Shown here: positions 1-6,840 of the stretch, one piece after another
How the letters are laid out: each line of letters starts with the position of its first letter
How positions within the stretch are numbered: position 1 is the stretch's first letter
DNA from: JANWKA01 sp035533815
GTDB taxonomy: Bacteria > Bacteroidota > Bacteroidia > Chitinophagales > Chitinophagaceae
Direction: 5' to 3'
DNA: 31,730 bases
NCBI GenBank assembly: GCA_035533815.1
Contig: DATLTB010000079.1
Span: 1-31,730 of the forward strand
Made by a program: the position numbers and the translations under genes
Notes under the pieces: generated by a model
Database searches by the model: none
Told to the model about the DNA's origin: nothing
Seen by the model: the letters and a program-made list of their open reading frames with translations, nothing else

Positions 1-612
1 CTTTACCGGCACAGATGATGTCTTCACCAGGGCAAATGGATTCAGGCCCTGGTATTCGCCGGCAGCGATCTTCTGGCTTACCAGGCCCCGAAGCGTCTTG
101 ATCTTCTTTGCGATCGTATTGGGGCCATTGCCCTTTTCCCGAAGGTAATTCTGGTATTCATGGGCCATCTGCACGCTTATTGCAGAAACCGCCTTATTTG
201 GGCCCCAGAAGGCCCGTATTTCATCCCTGACGGTGGAGAGCTGCATATACCAGGTACTGCCCCGATCCTCGTAAATAGTGGCTCTTTCTGCAATTATTCC
301 ATCAATCGTGAGCCCGGCATTAGAGCTTCCGGTAAATATCGCTTTATGGTCCATGGGAAACTTACCGGCCTGGGCATCGAGGAGGTTACCCATGACAGAA
401 CTTCTTTTCATTTCCAGGTTGCGATTGATGAGTTCGGCATCCGGATGCTTGATGATCCATCCTGATAAACCAGGCTTGAATTGATTTGACTTTACCGAAT
501 ATCCGGAGTAAAAATATTTGGGTCTTTCTTTAATGATCAGTTGAAAAACTACCGGATAAGTGCCATCCTTTTTCTGGTAATGCTTTTTGAGGATCACGTT
601 CAGGGTGGGCAT
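1..612 (-). CDS. Tyrosine recombinase (phage/ICE integrase), N-terminal part, cut by window edge
   Basis: The minus strand is open without a stop from the ATG at 612 to base 1, giving 204 residues. Residues 1-75 resemble the arm-DNA-binding domain of Bacteroidota integrases: they begin MPTLNVILKKHYQKKDGTYP and are followed by a segment with YFYSGYSVKSNQF. Residues 95-200 resemble the SAM-like core-binding domain, with TVRDEIRAFWG, AHEYQNYLREKG and NTIAKKIKTLRGLV. The catalytic domain with the R-H-R-Y residues would lie to the left and is not in the window, so activity cannot be judged. The ATG at 612 is chosen because a strong promoter ends about 45 bases upstream. The gene reads away from the tRNA-Arg at 763-834, the usual layout for an element integrated into a tRNA 3' end. 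Family assignment is from sequence pattern; the element type (prophage, ICE or island) is unknown. Confidence 0.85.
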   Translation of the reverse strand, partial: MPTLNVILKKHYQKKDGTYPVVFQLIIKERPKYFYSGYSVKSNQFKPGLSGWIIKHPDAELINRNLEMKRSSVMGNLLDAQAGKFPMDHKAIFTGSSNAGLTIDGIIAERATIYEDRGSTWYMQLSTVRDEIRAFWGPNKAVSAISVQMAHEYQNYLREKGNGPNTIAKKIKTLRGLVSQKIAAGEYQGLNPFALVKTSSVPVK

Positions 613-615
613 GAT

Positions 616-647
616 TGTAAAGTTTGTCTGTAAAGTAATTGTAAAGT
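616..647. repeat. Three direct TGTAAAGT repeats in the integrase leader
   Basis: Identical 8-mers TGTAAAGT occur at 616-623, 629-636 and 640-647, between the integrase promoter and its ATG. A fourth copy in the same orientation is at 871-878, on the far side of the tRNA gene. Tyrosine recombinases bind short repeated arm-type sites near att and near their own gene; that role is inferred here, not shown. Confidence 0.6.
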
Positions 648-664
648 GAAAAGCTATAATGTAT

Positions 665-696
665 CAAATATAGCGTACTGTATCGGTTATATCAAA
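665..696 (-). promoter_or_regulatory. Bacteroidota-type promoter of the integrase gene
   Basis: On the minus strand this reads TTTG (693-696), a 20-base spacer, then TATATTTG (665-672). This matches the known Bacteroidota -33 TTTG / -7 TAnnTTTG consensus. The start site would be near 657, leaving a leader of about 45 bases that holds the three TGTAAAGT repeats. Confidence 0.7.
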
Positions 697-762
697 TCGG
701 CTAAAATGGAGGCTGGAAGCGGAAAACCGGTCTAGGTAAGGCTTTGAGTGTGGTTTGAGAGG

Positions 763-834
763 TAGTCCCGTCCAGAATCGAACTGGAATGTCAGGTTCCG
801 GAGACCTGCGTACTATCCGTTGTACTACGGGACC
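763..834 (-). tRNA. tRNA-Arg (anticodon CCG)
   Basis: The 72 bases fold as a full cloverleaf. The acceptor stem GGTCCCG/CGGGACT has one G-T pair, the D stem is GTAC/GTAC, and the anticodon stem CAGGT/ACCTG encloses the loop CTCCGGA (anticodon CCG). A four-base variable region follows, then the T stem TCCAG/CTGGA with loop TTCGATT. The discriminator is A, as expected for arginine. CCA is not encoded: CCT follows, so the CCA end would be added after transcription. The 3' end faces the integrase, about 150 bases from its start, so this gene is the probable integration target. Confidence 0.93.
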
Positions 835-840
835 AATAAA

Positions 841-869
841 TTCTCCAATATTATGCATTACTTGGAGAA
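841..869. repeat. Perfect 8-bp inverted repeat between marC-family gene and tRNA-Arg
   Basis: TTCTCCAA (841-848) and TTGGAGAA (862-869) are perfect inverted copies around a 13-base loop containing ATGCAT. On the minus strand the second arm is followed by TTTATT, so it could act as a weak terminator for the MarC-family gene that ends at 908. It also lies next to the fourth TGTAAAGT repeat, so a role in protein binding is equally possible. Confidence 0.5.
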
Positions 870-907
870 ATGTAAAGTTACCTGATTTGGTTGACTTTAA
901 ATTTTGC

Positions 908-1480
908 TCATGCAGTTAAGTTACTTTTGAATATTTTTACTGCAATAGCAATTAAAATTACTCCGAAGAATTTCCGCACTACAATTAACCCCGCTTTTCC
1001 GAGGATTTTTTCAATCCATTTTAGGGAGCGTAATACCAAATAAACTATGATCAGGTTGATTAGAATGCCAATCAGAATATTGTTTTTGTCAAAATCCGCT
1101 TTAAGCGACATAATTGTCGTCAGCGTTCCTGATCCGGCGATCAAAGGAAAAGCAATTGGCACCACACTGGCGCTTCCAGCAGGCAACCCTTTTTCATTTT
1201 TAAAGAATTCTATACCCAGGATCATTTCCAACCCAAGTACAAAGATCACAATAGATCCAGCTACTGCAAAGGAATGAATATCAACTCCCATCAGAGATAG
1301 AAAAGGTTGTCCTACGAAAAGGAACAAAACCATAAGGAACCCTGAAGCCAGGGTAGCTTTACCAGATTGTATCTCGCCCATCTTTTCTTTCAGGGAGATT
1401 AGGACAGGTACTGACCCTAACACATCAATCACTGCAAAAAGGGTAAAAGTTATAGTGATAATTTGTTTAATGCCTATCAT
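908..1480 (-). CDS. MarC family integral membrane protein (UPF0056)
   Basis: This is a 190-residue hydrophobic protein with about six membrane segments. MarC-family features are an N-terminal segment with FAVIDVLGSVPV, a central AFPLIAGSGTLTTIM (the conserved P-L-x-x-G-P/S-G loop) and a C-terminal segment after LGKAGLIVVRKFFG. The length fits the family (about 190-210). The biochemical role of MarC proteins is not settled; the original link to multiple antibiotic resistance was later questioned. The ATG at 1480 is chosen over an upstream in-frame TTG at 1498 because that TTG lies inside the -7 promoter box. The gene stands alone, downstream of the lectin gene on the same strand with a 52-base gap. 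Confidence 0.88.
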   Translation of the reverse strand: MIGIKQIITITFTLFAVIDVLGSVPVLISLKEKMGEIQSGKATLASGFLMVLFLFVGQPFLSLMGVDIHSFAVAGSIVIFVLGLEMILGIEFFKNEKGLPAGSASVVPIAFPLIAGSGTLTTIMSLKADFDKNNILIGILINLIIVYLVLRSLKWIEKILGKAGLIVVRKFFGVILIAIAVKIFKSNLTA

Positions 1481-1495
1481 GGCCTCAATTTTTTG

Positions 1496-1503
1496 CAAAT
1501 GTA
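1496..1503 (-). promoter_or_regulatory. -7 box (TACATTTG) for the MarC-family gene
   Basis: TACATTTG on the minus strand matches TAnnTTTG and lies 15 bases before the ATG at 1480, predicting a leader of only about 10 bases. I see no clear -33 TTTG at the usual distance, so confidence is moderate. Confidence 0.5.
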
Positions 1504-1532
1504 AATTTAAAATATCTCAGGAATAATAATGG

Positions 1533-3515
1533 TTACCTGAGTAAGTTAACCACTCCCTTCTGATTCAATATCTTTCCCTGGTAATCCACACCCTGAACCT
1601 CCCAGACATAAGCCCCCATGTCCGCATTTTGACCGTTGAACTTCCCGTTCCAACCTTGCATGTACTGATTGGTATAAAACATTTCCTTTCCCCATCTGTC
1701 ATAAACCCGAAAAAAGATTATCCGACGGATCCCTACTGGGATAGGCCGAAAAATGTCATTAATCCCATCTCCATTTGGTGTGAAGGCTGTCGGAACATAA
1801 AAAGTGGGTCCTTTGTATACTTTAATTCTTATTGAAGCTGTATCCTGACATCCCTGTGGAGAGGTAACAGTGAGTAAATAAGTTACATTTTGAGGAGGTG
1901 ATGCAACCGGTTCAGCAATTTGTGGATTACTCAGCCAGTTAGCCGGAGACCAGGAATAAAATGTACCCCCTGACCCACGGAGAGGTAGTAGTTGGCCCCG
2001 GGAAATAATTGTATCATCACCGGCAAATGCGTGCAGGGACTGGATATGGATGCTGTCTGAAATAGTATCAGAATTACAGCCATATCCACTCACTCCAAAA
2101 ACACTAGCCAGATAAACGCCGCCTTCCTGATATGCATGTATTAAGTTTTCACCAGTATCATACTGACCATCTCCAAAATTCCAGTACCAGGATTTAATAG
2201 GAGTTGTATCAGTTAGATCTATTGCAGAAAATGGCACACCGTCATTCACACAGGTATCATGGGCCGACAGCGATAAAACCGGTGTGGTATATAGCGAAAT
2301 ATATTTTGTAATTGTATCTGATGGACAAAGTTCGGCAGTATTCACGGAAAGTGTTACCTCATGGTTGCCTGCTGAATCAAAATTCAGGACCGGGTTCTGC
2401 TGATTGAAAACCTGCTTGCCGTCCACCATCCAGTCCCATTGGTTAATCTGTCCCACCTGGTTGGTAGACTCATCGGTAAGCTGCAATGGCCTTTGGGTAC
2501 AGAAAGGTGCTATTAATCCAAACGCTGCATTGGGATAGGTGCCGATAACCACCTGTTGACTGAATGTGTCGGATTCGCAGCCATTATTACCCTCAATGGC
2601 CAACTGTACATGGTAAGTTCCTGCAATGGGATAATAATGAGGGGGCGGGGTGCCAATGGAATCAGAGGAACCGTCTCCAAAATTCCAGTACCATTTTACT
2701 ATACTGCCAAATGAAGTGGAACTATCCCTGAAATTTACCAGCGAACCTAGACAGCGCTTCTGGCTGGAATCCACTACAAAAATGGCATTAAGTGAAGTAC
2801 AGAATTCCTGAAGATCCCGGGATCCTCCTGTAGATGCTGTAAATCCCCAATAAACAGTGGGATTGCCGCCAAATATCTGGTTAACCATATCGTATTGGAC
2901 ATGGACCCTTGGAGATCCGTCAATATACGCCTCCAAGATATGATTCACGGCATCCCAGCTGATCTCCATGACATGCCACCGGCAATCTTTGATGTCCTCA
3001 CTGTCGGCAAGAGCCTGGACAGGACTTGCCAATTCATTACTATCTCCATGGACTACATTGCCATTCTTTTCAATAGCAATATGATCGTATGAAGGGTCAT
3101 TGTCTTCGAAATTCTCATAAGTATCAAGCTGTATATCCACTGATGGACTTATCCCCTCATATCCCAGCCCCCCTCCACTGGCCCCAATCTCCGTGCTGAT
3201 TGGCTGCAGGACAAATGCTATGCCATCTGCGCCATTGGAATAATTGCACCCCAAAAATACATTGAAATAAAAATTAAAGGAGCTATCCAGATTGATCAGG
3301 TTCTTATTCCAGACAGAACCATGCATATTGTAATCATCAGTTGTTAAAGTATAGCAATTGCAATTGATCTGGGAAGCATTGCCGTTAATAATATAGGGGT
3401 TATTGCTTTGTGCCCTTACCAAGTGAGAGCTAGCGATTATGATAACGATTGAAACAATAATCCGATAACAGGCCGGAACCAGAAAATACCTCCTGTTGTT
3501 CCCTAAAACTGCCAT
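1533..3515 (-). CDS. Secreted L-type lectin / PKD-repeat protein with type-B T9SS sorting domain
   Basis: The 660-residue protein is probably exported by Sec and then across the outer membrane by the type IX system. Residues 1-36 form a signal peptide ending at VRAQ. Residues 40-245 match bacterial L-type (legume-like) lectins: NGADGIAFVLQ holds the cis-peptide Asp, and VDIQLDTYENFEDNDPSYDH matches the metal-binding strand. PKD-like repeats follow at about 255-325 (WYWNFGDGSSD), 335-410 and 415-495 (WYWNFGDGQYD). A segment with AGDDTIISRGQLLPLRG comes next. The last 85 residues (FTPNGDGINDIF, VYDRWGKEMFYT, YVWEVQGVDYQGK) form the CHU_C/gliding-motility C-terminal domain typical of type-B T9SS cargo. 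The sugar bound is unknown. The protein could be an adhesin or a polysaccharide-binding surface protein. Confidence 0.9.
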   Translation of the reverse strand: MAVLGNNRRYFLVPACYRIIVSIVIIIASSHLVRAQSNNPYIINGNASQINCNCYTLTTDDYNMHGSVWNKNLINLDSSFNFYFNVFLGCNYSNGADGIAFVLQPISTEIGASGGGLGYEGISPSVDIQLDTYENFEDNDPSYDHIAIEKNGNVVHGDSNELASPVQALADSEDIKDCRWHVMEISWDAVNHILEAYIDGSPRVHVQYDMVNQIFGGNPTVYWGFTASTGGSRDLQEFCTSLNAIFVVDSSQKRCLGSLVNFRDSSTSFGSIVKWYWNFGDGSSDSIGTPPPHYYPIAGTYHVQLAIEGNNGCESDTFSQQVVIGTYPNAAFGLIAPFCTQRPLQLTDESTNQVGQINQWDWMVDGKQVFNQQNPVLNFDSAGNHEVTLSVNTAELCPSDTITKYISLYTTPVLSLSAHDTCVNDGVPFSAIDLTDTTPIKSWYWNFGDGQYDTGENLIHAYQEGGVYLASVFGVSGYGCNSDTISDSIHIQSLHAFAGDDTIISRGQLLPLRGSGGTFYSWSPANWLSNPQIAEPVASPPQNVTYLLTVTSPQGCQDTASIRIKVYKGPTFYVPTAFTPNGDGINDIFRPIPVGIRRIIFFRVYDRWGKEMFYTNQYMQGWNGKFNGQNADMGAYVWEVQGVDYQGKILNQKGVVNLLR

Positions 3516-3581
3516 GAAACTTGAGAATCAAGCTGATTTGAGGAAGGGCACTTAATTAACCAGGATACCCTGACTTAATTC

Positions 3582-5561
3582 TCAGGCATCAATTCTGGCA
3601 TATCGCGCATGCTTTTCGATAAATTCCCTGCGGGGTGGTACTTCGTCTCCCATCAACATGGAGAAAATGCGATCCGCTTCTGCTGCACTGTCAATGGTGA
3701 CCAGTTTCAGGGTGCGGTTGGCCGGATTCATAGTAGTTTCCCATAATTGTTCGGCATTCATTTCACCAAGTCCTTTATACCGCTGAATGACCACACTTTC
3801 CTCTTTACCTCCTGCAGAAAGTTTTTCTATCGCGGCTTTCCGTTGTTCTTCATTCCAGGCATACATCTGCTCCTTTCCTTTCTTTAGCAGGTATAGCGGT
3901 GGCTGGGCAATATACACATAGCCTTGTTCAACCAATGCTGTCATATATCGGAAAATAAAAGTTAGGATCAATGTGGCTATATGACTGCCGTCCACATCGG
4001 CATCCGTCATGATGATCAGTTTGTGGTAACGCAACTTGGCTAGATTCAGCGCCTTGTCATCTTCTTCAGTGCCAATCGTCACTCCAAGTGCAGTGAACAT
4101 ATTCTTGATCTCTTCATTTTCATAAATCTTATGTTCCATGGCCTTTTCGACATTCAGTATCTTGCCCCTCAAAGGTAAAATGGCCTGGAACGCCCGGTTC
4201 CTTCCCTGTTTGGCTGTTCCACCGGCAGAATCCCCTTCCACAAGGTAGAGTTCACATTTTCCGGGATCATTATCCGAGCAGTCTGCCAACTTGCCTGGTA
4301 ACCCACTTCCAGTCAGTACGCTTTTTCGCTGCACCAACTCCCTTGCCTTACGGGCAGCATGACGGGCTTGAGCCGCAAGAACTACCTTGCTGATGATCAT
4401 CTTGGCAGACTTCGGGTTCTCTTCCAGGTAGGCTTCCAATACGCTACCTACTGAACTGTCCACAACACCCATCACATCCGAGTTACCCAGCTTGGTCTTT
4501 GTCTGTCCCTCGAACTGCGGCTCGGGAACTTTCACGGATATAATAGCGCTCAACCCTTCCCGGAAATCATCCCCGCTCACTTCGATCTTCATTTTTTCAA
4601 AAAGCTTGTTTTTATCCCCATAGGATTTGAATACCCGGGTTATTGCCCTGCGAAATCCGGCTACATGGGTACCCCCTTCAATGGTATTGATGTTGTTTAC
4701 ATAGGAAAACAGGTGTTCATTGAAGGAATCGTTGTATAGGATGGCAACCTCTACTGATATATTGCTTCCTTCGTCCAGGGTCTCAATATAAATGGGTGAA
4801 GGAATAAGGGCTGTTCTGCGCCCGCTGTTGTCCAGCATAGTGACAAATTCACTAATGCCTCCTTCAGAATAAAATTTTTCAAAGATAAATCCTCCTTGCT
4901 CATCGGTTTCCCTTTCATCGGTCATTGTGATGCTGACCAGGCGGTTCAGGTAAGCCAGTTCCCTTAGCCTGGATGCCAGGATATCCCGGTTGAATACCGT
5001 TTCCTGGAAAATACTGCTGTCTGGCCGGAAATGCACTATGGTGCCGGTGGTATGTCCGGTTCCAGTTTCTCTCACCGGATAAAGAGGTATACCCCGGGAA
5101 TATTCCTGTTCAAATATCTTCCCTTCCCGCATTACCTTAACGTGTAATATTTCAGATAGTCCATTGACGCAACTGACACCTACACCATGCAGGCCTCCGG
5201 ATACCTTATAAGTGTTTTTATCGAATTTGCCTCCCGCATGTAACACCGTCATGACAACTTCCAGTGCGGACCGTTTTTCCTTGGGAAGAATGCCAGTCGG
5301 AATACCTCTGCCATCATCGGTAACCGTAATTGAATTATCCGGATGGATGATCACCGAGATATGGCTGCAATAACCCGCTAATGCTTCGTCAATGGAATTA
5401 TCCACAACTTCATAGACCAGATGGTGCAGGCCTTTGACCCCGATATCCCCGATATACATAGCTGGTCTCAGACGCACCGCTTCAAGGCCTTCCAGGACCT
5501 GAATACTGCCTTCGTCATATACATTTTTGCGGCTTTCCAAGACCACCAGATCTTCACCCAT
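3582..5561 (-). CDS. gyrB: DNA gyrase subunit B
   Basis: This is the ATPase subunit of DNA gyrase, which with GyrA introduces negative supercoils. In the 659 residues the GHKL ATPase motifs are EVVDNSIDEALAG (51-63), DDGRGIP (82-88) and GGLHGVGVSCVNGLS. The TOPRIM domain has EGDSAGG, PLRGKILNVEKA and DADVDGSHI, and the C-terminal end carries QRYKGLGEMNAEQLWETTMN. The length is that of bacterial GyrB without the extra insertion found in enterobacteria. ParE is the alternative, but the VSCVNGLS and QLWETT wording fits GyrB. The ATG at 5561 is 43 bases after a good -7 box. The lectin gene follows 66 bases downstream on the same strand and may receive read-through. Confidence 0.95.
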   Translation of the reverse strand: MGEDLVVLESRKNVYDEGSIQVLEGLEAVRLRPAMYIGDIGVKGLHHLVYEVVDNSIDEALAGYCSHISVIIHPDNSITVTDDGRGIPTGILPKEKRSALEVVMTVLHAGGKFDKNTYKVSGGLHGVGVSCVNGLSEILHVKVMREGKIFEQEYSRGIPLYPVRETGTGHTTGTIVHFRPDSSIFQETVFNRDILASRLRELAYLNRLVSITMTDERETDEQGGFIFEKFYSEGGISEFVTMLDNSGRRTALIPSPIYIETLDEGSNISVEVAILYNDSFNEHLFSYVNNINTIEGGTHVAGFRRAITRVFKSYGDKNKLFEKMKIEVSGDDFREGLSAIISVKVPEPQFEGQTKTKLGNSDVMGVVDSSVGSVLEAYLEENPKSAKMIISKVVLAAQARHAARKARELVQRKSVLTGSGLPGKLADCSDNDPGKCELYLVEGDSAGGTAKQGRNRAFQAILPLRGKILNVEKAMEHKIYENEEIKNMFTALGVTIGTEEDDKALNLAKLRYHKLIIMTDADVDGSHIATLILTFIFRYMTALVEQGYVYIAQPPLYLLKKGKEQMYAWNEEQRKAAIEKLSAGGKEESVVIQRYKGLGEMNAEQLWETTMNPANRTLKLVTIDSAAEADRIFSMLMGDEVPPRREFIEKHARYARIDA

Positions 5562-5604
5562 AAATAACTGATTTTCTTACTTTGAAGCTAATATTTACTG
5601 TCTG

Positions 5605-5635
5605 CAAAACTAACGATTTTATGCCTATAAATCAA
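5605..5635 (-). promoter_or_regulatory. gyrB promoter (TTG-N20-TAGTTTTG)
   Basis: On the minus strand TTG (5633-5635) is followed after 20 bases by TAGTTTTG (5605-5612), matching the Bacteroidota -33/-7 pattern. The predicted start is near 5598, giving a leader of about 37 bases. Confidence 0.65.
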
Positions 5636-5736
5636 CCTAAATCCTGATAATATTTTATGATTTAACCAGCTGAAATGAACTATTGCCTGATGGAGTTAAA
5701 ATAGGGCATAAATGGAGTTTGTCCAGGGTAAATTTA

Positions 5737-5785
5737 CCATGGGTTTATGTATATCCCCCCCCTTGCCATGGTTTACGTATATTTG
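5737..5785 (+). promoter_or_regulatory. Tandem imperfect direct repeat overlapping a -7 box, upstream of the AraC-type gene
   Basis: CCATGGGTTTATGTATAT (5737-5754) and CCATGGTTTACGTATAT (5766-5782) are near copies, about 28 bases apart and separated by a run of eight C. The second copy runs into TATATTTG (5778-5785), a TAnnTTTG -7 box. AraC-family proteins usually bind tandem direct repeats, so autoregulation is a reasonable inference. Confidence 0.5.
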
Positions 5786-5802
5786 CAGCATATCAGCTTG
5801 CT

Positions 5803-6726
5803 TTGAATGAATCGTTCAACATATTGACCCTGGCATTCAGGGAGCCTGCGTTATGGGGTGATCTGGCTTTGGTAAAAGATGATGCTATCTCCGTATCCGG
5901 ACATACGGAACTGCGGGTGCAACAATATGCTTATAACCTTGTATTCCCGATTGAAGATGTAGCCGTGGCGGTATATGAACCGGAGGGGAAAACAGGGGCA
6001 GCCAAAATGATCCTGTATTACTGCCTTGCAGGCAATCGGTATTGTTCGGATCCTCGGTGCAAAAGCGGGTTTTGTGTTAAAAAACAGGAACCCTGTATTT
6101 CCCGGCAAAGATCCCTGGAAGTATTTACCATTACTTTCCATGAAGCATTCTTTACTTCTTTCCAAACAGGGAGACTCCAATCATTGATCAGCCTGTTTGA
6201 TACCGCATCAGGCAGTACTTCTATAAAGACGCTTAGCTTTTGTGGGAAAACAAGGCTTACCCTGGAACAGATACTTCATCATTCCTATGAAGGCATGCTT
6301 CAGCAGATTTTTCTGCAAACCAAATTGATGGAACTTCTGCTTTGCAGTGCAGACTGTATGGCCCAGGAAAAGGAAGAAGTATTCACCTGCCGTTTCCTGG
6401 CTAATCCCGGTGACCGAGAAAAAATAATCAGGGCCAGGGATATCCTGGTGCAGAACCTGGAAAATCCTATCACCATACGCGAACTTTCCCGAAAAGTGGC
6501 CATTAATGAATGTTACCTTAAAAAAGGATTTAAGGAAATATTCGGTACTACTATATATGATTATTTTCAAAAGGAAAGGATGGAGAAAGCCCGTTGGCTA
6601 TTGTATGAAAAGGGATTTTCCGTTTCAGAAACCGCCGGAATGCTGGGATATTCCTGCATATCCCATTTCAGCACTGCTTTTCGCAAACATACCGGCCTGA
6701 AACCCTGTGAATTGCTCCTGAAATAA
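5803..6726 (+). CDS. AraC-family transcriptional regulator with an N-terminal Cys cluster
   Basis: The C-terminal 100 residues form the double helix-turn-helix DNA-binding domain: ENPITIRELSRKVAINECYL, then FGTTIYDYFQKERMEKARWL, and SVSETAGMLGYSCISHFSTA with FRKHTG. The N-terminal domain is not a recognised cupin. It holds five cysteines spaced C-x6-C-x4-C-x4-C-x6-C (residues 74-98 with this start), possibly a metal or redox site. The start is uncertain because no ATG is in frame near the 5' end. The frame opens at a TTG at 5683, but that stretch contains the promoter and repeats at 5737-5785, so a TTG at 5803 (or 5827) is preferred, giving about 307 residues. The gene lies 114 bases before the DPP4-like peptidase and may control it. 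The ligand is unknown. Confidence 0.8.
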   Translation: MNESFNILTLAFREPALWGDLALVKDDAISVSGHTELRVQQYAYNLVFPIEDVAVAVYEPEGKTGAAKMILYYCLAGNRYCSDPRCKSGFCVKKQEPCISRQRSLEVFTITFHEAFFTSFQTGRLQSLISLFDTASGSTSIKTLSFCGKTRLTLEQILHHSYEGMLQQIFLQTKLMELLLCSADCMAQEKEEVFTCRFLANPGDREKIIRARDILVQNLENPITIRELSRKVAINECYLKKGFKEIFGTTIYDYFQKERMEKARWLLYEKGFSVSETAGMLGYSCISHFSTAFRKHTGLKPCELLLK

Positions 6727-6840
6727 GGCTCTTCCGTGAATTCCTGATCTTCCGCCGTCCCCAACCTGTCCGCGCAATTTGAATTTCCTGAATTTTTCTC
6801 GACTTTTATGGTTGCTTTCCCTCTTTAAACTCAATTCCTT

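Noticed and set aside
160..465. Plus-strand open frames of 68-101 codons at 160-484
   Set aside because: They lie antisense to the integrase frame, which is open across 1-612 and has clear domain similarity.
664..858. Minus-strand 64-codon frame
   Set aside because: It runs through the tRNA-Arg gene and the integrase promoter and has no recognisable protein features.
5683..5802. Upstream extension of the AraC-type protein to a TTG at 5683
   Set aside because: The stretch contains the -7 box and tandem repeats and encodes no family-like residues; kept only as an alternative start.
5851..6570. Minus-strand frames opposite the AraC-type gene
   Set aside because: The plus frame carries the helix-turn-helix motifs; the antisense frames have no family similarity.
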